A stretch of 9,140 nt of DNA from Candidatus Neoflavobacterium equi (GTDB lineage Bacteria > Bacteroidota > Bacteroidia > Flavobacteriales > Flavobacteriaceae), in the NCBI GenBank assembly GCA_018065745.1, contig JAGHSS010000094.1:1-9140 (forward strand), written 5' to 3'. This document shows, one piece after another, positions 1-5,754 of this stretch. A model generated the notes under the pieces. That model was not told where the DNA came from and did no database searches. It saw only the letters and a program-made list of their open reading frames with translations. Positions within the stretch are counted from its first letter, which is position 1. Every line of letters begins with the position of its first letter. A program made the translations under genes and the position numbers.

Positions 1-15
1 CAGCTAAAATAAAGA

Positions 16-966
16 TTATTTTTTAATTAATCCCATTTCTACCAAGCTTTCATATAAAAAATATCCAGCTGTAATGTCTGCAATTTGTTTTGGATGTTGT
101 GCGTCAATACAGTTATCTAAACAGTTCAATGGCATTTCACTGATAGGGTGCATGAAGAATGGAATAGAGTATCTTGAAGTTCCCCACAATTCTCTTGGTG
201 GATTAACCACTTGGTGAATAGTTGATTTCAAACGGTTGTTTGTATGTCTTGACAACATATCTCCAACGTTGATTACCAATTGATCGTCTTGAGCAATAGC
301 GTCAATCCATTCTCCTTTGTGATTTTGAACTTGTAACCCTTTTCCTTGAGCTCCCATTAAAAGAGTAATCAAGTTGATGTCACCGTGAGCAGCTGCGCGA
401 ACAGCGTCTTTAGGTTCGTCTAAAATTGGTGGGTAGTGGATAGGTCTTAAAATACTGTTTCCGTTTTTAACGAAGTTGTCAAAATAGAATTCGTCTAATC
501 CCAAGAACAAAGCCAAAGCTCTCAATACATAAACGCCAGTTTTTTCTAGCATTTTGTAAGCTTCTTTTCCTGTTGCGTTGAAGTCAGCCAATTCATTAAC
601 AGTAACGTTTGCTGGATATTCAGCCTCTAATTTTGGATCATTTTCAACAAATTGTCCAAAGTGCCAAAATTCTTTTAAGTCTCCCGTTTTGCGTCCTTTA
701 GCAGATTCTTTACCAAAAGAAACATAACCTCTTTGACCACCGATGCCTGGAATTTCGTATTTTGATTTAACATCTACAGGTAATTCAAAGAAGTTCTTTA
801 CTTCACCGTATAATTTGTCAACCAATTGATCATCTAAAAAGTGACCACTTAATGCTACGAATCCAATTTCTTCGTAGGCTTTTCCGATTTCATTTACAAA
901 TTTTTGTTTACGTATCGGGTCATCCGATAGGAAATCACGTAAGTCAACACTTGGTATGTTTTGCAT
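16..966 (-). CDS. Isopenicillin N synthase-like Fe(II)/2-oxoglutarate dioxygenase
   Basis: A 316-residue cytoplasmic non-haem iron oxygenase with the length and layout of the isopenicillin N synthase/2OG-Fe(II) family. Residues about 3-115 form the N-terminal DIOX_N region and about 170-275 the double-stranded beta-helix core. The iron ligands are visible as H194-G-D196 and H251, and the co-substrate-binding R-x-S motif as R265-Y-S267, so it should be catalytically competent. The start is the only plausible one, because the protein begins directly in the usual N-terminal pattern (IPSVDLRDF). Family members couple O2 and usually 2-oxoglutarate to oxidation of a small molecule; the substrate cannot be read from the sequence. 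There are no biosynthetic cluster genes beside it, so an antibiotic role is not supported. It diverges from prpE across 296 bp and is probably transcribed alone within this window. The family call is firm and the reaction is unknown. Confidence 0.93.
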   Translation of the reverse strand: MQNIPSVDLRDFLSDDPIRKQKFVNEIGKAYEEIGFVALSGHFLDDQLVDKLYGEVKNFFELPVDVKSKYEIPGIGGQRGYVSFGKESAKGRKTGDLKEFWHFGQFVENDPKLEAEYPANVTVNELADFNATGKEAYKMLEKTGVYVLRALALFLGLDEFYFDNFVKNGNSILRPIHYPPILDEPKDAVRAAAHGDINLITLLMGAQGKGLQVQNHKGEWIDAIAQDDQLVINVGDMLSRHTNNRLKSTIHQVVNPPRELWGTSRYSIPFFMHPISEMPLNCLDNCIDAQHPKQIADITAGYFLYESLVEMGLIKK

Positions 967-1262
967 TGTACTTAGTTTTTGTTTTTAATTAACCGCCCAA
1001 AAGCTTTGATTACAAAATTAAAAATTATTTTTAAACAATTTATCTAAAGTTATCAACAAAATTTGATTATTTGAATTAAAAAAACTAAAAGGTAAAACTT
1101 GCGATGTTTTTGTTGGAGAAAAGTATGATTTTGGGATTTTAATTGGTTTAAATTCAAAAAAAAGCATTTTTATTAAGAATTTTTCCTTTTAAAAAAGGTA
1201 AATTGAAGGAGTATGTTGTCCTATAAGCCTGATATTAAATATAAACCAATAAATTATAACGT
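967..1262. other. Divergent A+T-rich intergenic region
   Basis: This 296-bp stretch separates the divergent dioxygenase and prpE genes, so it must hold the promoters of both unless they lie inside coding sequence. It is strongly A+T-rich with many A and T tracts. On the minus strand there is one good match to the Bacteroidota -7 consensus (listed separately). On the plus strand I found only near misses to TAnnTTTG and no convincing promoter for prpE-acs. A small inverted repeat (CCTTTT, two bases, AAAAGG; 1185-1198) lies 65 bp before the prpE start and could be an operator, but it is too short and A/T-biased to claim. No credible gene or RNA was seen. Confidence 0.6.
1013..1020 (-). promoter_or_regulatory. 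Candidate -7 promoter element for the dioxygenase gene
   Basis: Read on the minus strand this is TAATTTTG, a full match to the Bacteroidota sigma-A -7 consensus TAnnTTTG, placed about 46 nt before the dioxygenase ATG. The only TTG that could serve as a -33 element (1036-1038 on the minus strand) is 15 nt away, shorter than the usual spacing of about 17-21. The background is A+T-rich, so a chance match is possible. Confidence 0.33.
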
Positions 1263-3137
1263 ATGGATTACCAACAATTACACGACAAAAGTATACAGGA
1301 TCCTGAAGCCTTTTGGAGTTCATGGGCAGATCAAATTCCCTGGTTCACCAAACCTACAAAAGCCTTTAATCACGATACACAACAGTGGTTTGAAGACGGA
1401 GAATTAAATGCGTGCTATGCCGCTTTGGACCTGCACATAGTTCAGGGGTATGGCAAACAAAAGGCGCTGATATGGGAGTCTGCAGTAACGGGAAAGCACG
1501 AGATATATACATTTGAGGAATTGCATCTTGAGGTATCCAAACTGGCAGGAGCTATGGAAGCGCTTGGATTGATCAAAGGGGATACTGCTGTGATTTACAT
1601 GCCCATGATTCCTCAGGCAGTCTTTGCCATGTTGGCCTGTGCGCGTTTGGGGATTGTGCACTCTCTGGTATTTGGAGGCTTTTCTGCCAAAGAACTGGCT
1701 AGGAGAATAAACCACCTCAATGCCCAAATAATACTGACAGCCTCAGAAGGAGTTGAATATCAAAAATACATCAATTATGCCGCCTTGGTAGATGAAGCAA
1801 TAGACCAATTGAAAATTGACCTTCCTTACCTTATTAAGTACGACCGTGGTTTGGGTTCCAACTACCAAATGCGCTATCCATTTTTTGATTATGACATCAT
1901 GATCAAAACTGCGGCTCCGGTGGATTGTACAATCGTTCCCTCATCTCATCCGCTTTATGTTTTATATACGTCTGGTACCACAGGGCATCCCAAGGGTATT
2001 GTGAGAGATACAGGGGGCTATGTCACCGCACTCAAGGGATCCATGAAAAAGATTTATGATATGAATCCGGGGGAAGTATTCTGGTGTGCGTCAGACTTGG
2101 GCTGGGTTGTGGGACACAGCTATATTGTATACGCCCCGCTGTTAAACAGAAACACCACGGTCTTGTATGAGGGCAAACCTATAAAATCTCCAACCCATGA
2201 TGTTTTTTGGAAGATCATTTTCAAACATCGGGTCAAAGTACTCTTCACGGCACCTTCTGCCATCAGATTGATTAAAAGAGAGGATCCTACCCCTTTATAT
2301 TTAAAGACACACACCTTAAATTCACTTAAATATATATTTTTAGCTGGAGAAACAGCGGATAAATCGTCTGTGGAATGGCTCCAAAAAAACTTTAAAATAC
2401 CCGTGGTTGATCACATTTGGCAAACAGAAAACGGTTGGCCAATGATTACCAATATGGCGGGACTCGGTTTACAAGAGTGCCCTATGGGTTCTGTGTGCAA
2501 GCCAAATTTTGGATACGATATAAATATATGCCGTACCGATGGTTCTGAAACAGCTCCTTTTGAAGAGGGGCAGCTGCTGATCAAACTTCCTTTGCCACCG
2601 GGTAATTTAATTGGTTTGTGGCAGGATATGGACGGCAATTACAAGACCTATTATTTGGATCCCTATCCTGGTTTTTACCTGACCGGAGATTTGGGGTATC
2701 AGGATGAACACGGCAATTTTTTTATTACGGGAAGAAGTGACGATGTCATTAATGTATTTGGACATCGGATATCCACCTCCAGAATTGAAGCAGTTTTGAA
2801 TGAAAATGCCAACGTAGAAAACTGTGCAGTCATTGGGATTTCTGATTCGTTGACGGGGCAAATCCCAGTTGCATTTATCGTGCTTAGTAGGCAAAACAAT
2901 TGGGATGTGGAGGATTTGAAAAAAACATTGATTCAAGAAGTTAGAAAAGAAATTGGAGCAGTGACCAATTTTAAAAATATTCATATCTTAGACAAACTTC
3001 CGATCACCAGATCTGGAAAGATAATGAGAAAACTACTACGCGATTTAGTGCAAGAGACACTGGCTGAATATCCGCCAACCTTGGAGGATGTTCAAGATGT
3101 GGAGCGCATCAGAGCTGTGCTGAATCAGAAAAATTAA
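1263..3137 (+). CDS. prpE: Propionyl-CoA synthetase (PrpE/ACSS3-type, AMP-forming)
   Basis: A 624-residue adenylate-forming enzyme that activates a short-chain acid, most likely propionate, with ATP and CoA to acyl-CoA, AMP and PPi in the cytoplasm. The P-loop is YTSGTTGHPKG (235-245). It is followed by RDTGGY (248-253), the PrpE/ACSS3 version of the HTTGGY found in Acs. WVVGHSYIVYAPLL (281-294), TAPSAIR (329-335) and PLPPGN (443-448) also point to PrpE. The tail has TGD (474-476), hinge GRSDD (490-494), GHR (500-502) and catalytic K586 in TRSGKIMRK. W386 aligns with the acyl-pocket Trp of Acs, which fits a two- or three-carbon substrate. An in-frame TAA at 1257-1259 fixes ATG 1263 as the first possible start, and the N-terminus matches PrpE from residue 1. 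No Shine-Dalgarno sequence is suitably placed. acs follows after 30 nt, implying one transcript. No methylcitrate or methylmalonyl genes are visible here. Acetate or another small acid remains a possible substrate. Confidence 0.88.
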   Translation: MDYQQLHDKSIQDPEAFWSSWADQIPWFTKPTKAFNHDTQQWFEDGELNACYAALDLHIVQGYGKQKALIWESAVTGKHEIYTFEELHLEVSKLAGAMEALGLIKGDTAVIYMPMIPQAVFAMLACARLGIVHSLVFGGFSAKELARRINHLNAQIILTASEGVEYQKYINYAALVDEAIDQLKIDLPYLIKYDRGLGSNYQMRYPFFDYDIMIKTAAPVDCTIVPSSHPLYVLYTSGTTGHPKGIVRDTGGYVTALKGSMKKIYDMNPGEVFWCASDLGWVVGHSYIVYAPLLNRNTTVLYEGKPIKSPTHDVFWKIIFKHRVKVLFTAPSAIRLIKREDPTPLYLKTHTLNSLKYIFLAGETADKSSVEWLQKNFKIPVVDHIWQTENGWPMITNMAGLGLQECPMGSVCKPNFGYDINICRTDGSETAPFEEGQLLIKLPLPPGNLIGLWQDMDGNYKTYYLDPYPGFYLTGDLGYQDEHGNFFITGRSDDVINVFGHRISTSRIEAVLNENANVENCAVIGISDSLTGQIPVAFIVLSRQNNWDVEDLKKTLIQEVRKEIGAVTNFKNIHILDKLPITRSGKIMRKLLRDLVQETLAEYPPTLEDVQDVERIRAVLNQKN

Positions 3138-3167
3138 CGCTACAAACCAAAAAAAATAATATAGTTC

Positions 3168-5075
3168 ATGAGCTATTATAAAATTGAAAGTTTAGAAGAG
3201 TATTTCAAGCACTACAAGAAGTCTATTAGAGAACCGAGGAAGTTCTGGGGGAAAATTGCAGAGGAAAATTTTACCTGGTACCAAACTTGGGAAAAAGTAA
3301 TGGATGTGAATCTTATAGATGCCGACATCAAATGGTTCACCAATGCAAAATTAAACATTACAAAAAACTGTATTGACAGACATTTAAATAAAAGAGGGGA
3401 CAAGAATGCCCTCATTTTTGAGCCCAACAATCCAGAAGAAGAAACCCAGTACATCACCTACAATCAATTGTATGAACGCGTATGTCAAGCGGCAAATGGA
3501 TTGAAGAAGTTGGGGGTTGAAAAGGGAGATCGCGTTTGTATATACCTGCCGATGATTCCTGAATTGGCAATCTTGACTTTGGCATGTGCTCGTATTGGTG
3601 CCATTCACTCTGTGGTATTTGCTGGTTTTTCATCTGCTGCATTGGCTTCACGTATTGTGGATTGCGACACAAAATTGGTGATTACCTCTGACGGTTCTTA
3701 CCGTGGTGAAAAACAAGTGCCTTTAAAAAGTATTGTGGATGAAGCTGTGAAACAATGTCCGTCCGTGCAAAAGGTAATGGTTGTTAAACGCACCAATATT
3801 GATATTGCTTGGAATGAAACATTGGACGTTTGGTTTGAGGACGTCATTGCTAATTGCTCTAAAAACAACAACCCAGAAGTCATGGATGCAGAAGATGTCT
3901 TATTTATTCTGTACACTTCTGGTTCAACAGGTAAACCTAAAGGTATGGTGCATACAACCGCTGGATATATGGTGTATGCAGCCTATAGTTTTGCTAATAT
4001 ATTTGATTATAAAGAAGACGATATTTATTGGTGCACGGCTGACATTGGCTGGATTACCGGGCATACTTATTTGTTGTATGGACCTTTGTTGAATGGGGCA
4101 ACCACGGTTATGTATGAAGGGATACCAACATATCCTGATTTTGGAAGGTTGTGGCAGATTGTTGAAAAACTGAAAGTCACACAATTCTATACCGCTCCAA
4201 CCTTGATTAGATCCTTGGCTAAAGAGAGTACTTCATGGGTTGACTCTAGGGATTTATCTTCTTTAAAAGTAATTGCCTCTGTGGGAGAACCTTTAAATGA
4301 GGAAGCTTGGCATTGGTACAACAACCACGTTGGAAAGAAAAAATCTCCTGTGATTGATTCCTGGTGGCAGACAGAAACCGGCGGTATTATGTTGACTCCA
4401 CTGCCGTTTATCACACCAACAAAACCAACGTATGTCACCTTGCCAATGCCGGGAATATACCCGGTTTTAATGGATGAAAGAAACAATGAAATTGAAGGCA
4501 GCCAAGTGGTGGGAAGTCTGTGTATTAAATACCCGTGGCCTTCCATGGCAAGAACCATTTGGAATGATCACAAACGTTTCAAAGAGACCTATTTTTCAGA
4601 ATTCCCTGGGAAATATTTCAGTGGTGATGGCGCCTTGAGAGATGAAGTGGGGTATTACAGAATTACCGGTAGGGTGGATGATGTCGTTATTGTTTCTGGT
4701 CATAATTTGGGTACAGCTCCAATTGAAGATGCCATCAATGAGCATCCAGCCATTGCAGAATCTGCAATTGTGGGATATCCGCACGAAATAAAAGGGAATG
4801 CGTTGTATGGTTTTATCACCATTAAAGAAACGGGGGAGTACAGAGATCGCAACAATTTGATGAAAGAGATCAACCAGCAAATTGCCAACAGCATTGGACC
4901 AATAGCCAAATTGGATAAAATACAATTTGTCAATGGCCTGCCAAAAACGCGATCTGGAAAAATTATGAGACGTATTTTGAGAAAGATCGCAGAAGGAGAT
5001 TTTGAAAATTATGGAGATATTTCCACCTTGCTCAATCCAGAGATTGTGATAGAGATTGAAAAGGGTAAAGTTTAA
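3168..5075 (+). CDS. acs: Acetyl-CoA synthetase (AMP-forming)
   Basis: A 635-residue cytoplasmic enzyme that makes acetyl-CoA from acetate, ATP and CoA, allowing acetate assimilation. Visible motifs are the P-loop YTSGSTGKPKG (249-259), HTTAGY (262-267), CTADIGWITGH (289-299), SVGEP (371-375), SWWQTETGG (398-406, with W400 as the acetate-pocket Trp), SGDG (485-488), hinge GRVDD (501-505) and K598 in PKTRSGKIMRRILRKI. That lysine is the one acetylated by Pat-type enzymes in other bacteria. Length is slightly below the usual ~650 but both ends are complete. Oddities are GHN (511-513) in place of the usual GHR, and loss of an Arg in the segment before IGPIA (A572); both positions are AMP/CoA-site residues in Salmonella Acs. 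The gene lies 30 nt after prpE and ends just before a strong hairpin terminator, so prpE-acs is probably a two-gene operon. It converges on the exonuclease-like/DUF294 pair. Confidence 0.96.
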   Translation: MSYYKIESLEEYFKHYKKSIREPRKFWGKIAEENFTWYQTWEKVMDVNLIDADIKWFTNAKLNITKNCIDRHLNKRGDKNALIFEPNNPEEETQYITYNQLYERVCQAANGLKKLGVEKGDRVCIYLPMIPELAILTLACARIGAIHSVVFAGFSSAALASRIVDCDTKLVITSDGSYRGEKQVPLKSIVDEAVKQCPSVQKVMVVKRTNIDIAWNETLDVWFEDVIANCSKNNNPEVMDAEDVLFILYTSGSTGKPKGMVHTTAGYMVYAAYSFANIFDYKEDDIYWCTADIGWITGHTYLLYGPLLNGATTVMYEGIPTYPDFGRLWQIVEKLKVTQFYTAPTLIRSLAKESTSWVDSRDLSSLKVIASVGEPLNEEAWHWYNNHVGKKKSPVIDSWWQTETGGIMLTPLPFITPTKPTYVTLPMPGIYPVLMDERNNEIEGSQVVGSLCIKYPWPSMARTIWNDHKRFKETYFSEFPGKYFSGDGALRDEVGYYRITGRVDDVVIVSGHNLGTAPIEDAINEHPAIAESAIVGYPHEIKGNALYGFITIKETGEYRDRNNLMKEINQQIANSIGPIAKLDKIQFVNGLPKTRSGKIMRRILRKIAEGDFENYGDISTLLNPEIVIEIEKGKV

Positions 5076-5106
5076 ATCTCAAAAAATATAAAAGAAGAGT
5101 AAAAAG

Positions 5107-5138
5107 AAAAGTCCACAGTTTGTAGCTGTGGACTTTTT
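5107..5138. terminator. Bidirectional intrinsic terminator between acs and the exonuclease-like gene
   Basis: A perfect 12-bp stem pairs 5107-5118 with 5126-5137 around a 7-nt loop. The G+C-rich core GTCCACAG/CTGTGGAC is followed by TTTTT on the plus strand. On the minus strand the A-rich run 5101-5110 gives a U-rich tail. It starts 32 nt after the acs stop and ends 4 nt from the stop of the convergent exonuclease-like gene, so it is placed to stop both transcripts. Confidence 0.92.
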
Positions 5139-5141
5139 ATA

Positions 5142-5750
5142 TTAATAGTCTAATTTGACGTGTTTTGCTAGTTTTAAAAACAGCAAACCAATTAGATAGG
5201 CATTTCCAGAAGTATTCTGTCTGTGATTTTTTGTAAGATTGTACATATCACATAACTCTTCAAGAGAGGAACTGCTGTCATAAGAAATTTTCTTTTTTAA
5301 GTTGTGCATCACATTAACATCCAAAATGATGTTTTTCAGTTTGCCCAAACCATTGCGTTTCAGTACTTGATTGATCATTTCAATATCAAGATTGGTGTTT
5401 AAACCTACCAAATACGCATTTTTAATGTAATCCAAAAATTTAGAAATAGCTTCCAATTCTGTATACCTTACCACTTGACCAGAAATTGTTGGATTGATGT
5501 GCACTGTCGTGGTTGTATTTCCCCTTTGGTCTATATACAATTCCAAGTAGTCATTTACAATCAATTCGTTATTGATAATGCCCACACAACCAATGGATAA
5601 GATGGAGTCATTCTTCCAATCCAATCCGGTTTTTTGACAATCAAAAACTACAAATCTTGCACCGTCATCTGTTTTACTTTGTGTTCCACTAAATGTGTCA
5701 GTGTATTCTTTCCAGAATACGGGGTCTGACTTTCCTATCAACCATTCCAT
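5142..5750 (-). CDS. DEDDh exonuclease-fold protein with degenerate active site (pseudo-exonuclease)
   Basis: A 202-residue protein of the DnaQ/Pol III epsilon-like DEDDh 3'-5' exonuclease family, in the form common in Bacteroidota. A short basic/aromatic N-terminus (FWKEY, 12-16) leads into the exonuclease fold at about 32-194. Exo I is FDCQKTG (36-42), where D37 is kept but the usual Glu is Q39. Exo II is VGLNTNLD (115-122), with D122 kept. Exo III reads RQNTSGNAY (177-185), with Q178 for the catalytic His and N183 for the final Asp. Metal binding and cleavage should therefore be lost, although the hydrophobic pattern and the helix ILDVNVMHNL are preserved and the frame is intact. The start lies 4 nt after the stop of the DUF294 gene, indicating translational coupling. 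The likely role is partner or ligand-binding subunit of that protein; this is inference. Family call is firm and activity loss is likely. Confidence 0.85.
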   Translation of the reverse strand: MEWLIGKSDPVFWKEYTDTFSGTQSKTDDGARFVVFDCQKTGLDWKNDSILSIGCVGIINNELIVNDYLELYIDQRGNTTTTVHINPTISGQVVRYTELEAISKFLDYIKNAYLVGLNTNLDIEMINQVLKRNGLGKLKNIILDVNVMHNLKKKISYDSSSSLEELCDMYNLTKNHRQNTSGNAYLIGLLFLKLAKHVKLDY

Positions 5751-5754
5751 AATA

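Noticed and set aside
1185..1198. Inverted repeat CCTTTT-AA-AAAAGG upstream of prpE as an operator.
   Set aside because: Six A/T-dominated base pairs in A+T-rich DNA are expected by chance, and no second copy or known motif supports it.
1087..1202. Direct repeat AAAAGGTAAA at 1087-1096 and 1193-1202.
   Set aside because: About one such ten-base match is expected by chance in a gap of this length and composition.
1213..1407. A 64-codon open frame preceded by AAGGAG one base before its ATG, overlapping the start of prpE in another frame.
   Set aside because: The spacing is too short for a working ribosome site, Bacteroidota rarely rely on Shine-Dalgarno sequences, most of the frame overlaps the well-matched prpE N-terminus, and the peptide resembles nothing.
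4187..4558. A 123-codon minus-strand open frame inside acs, with similar ones at 2607-2984 and 4596-4925.
   Set aside because: They are antisense to conserved acyl-CoA synthetase coding sequence and have no recognisable domain.
5142..5750. The exonuclease-like gene as a decaying pseudogene.
   Set aside because: The frame is full length, the start is coupled to the upstream gene, and fold-defining residues and the C-terminal helix are preserved; only catalytic positions are changed.
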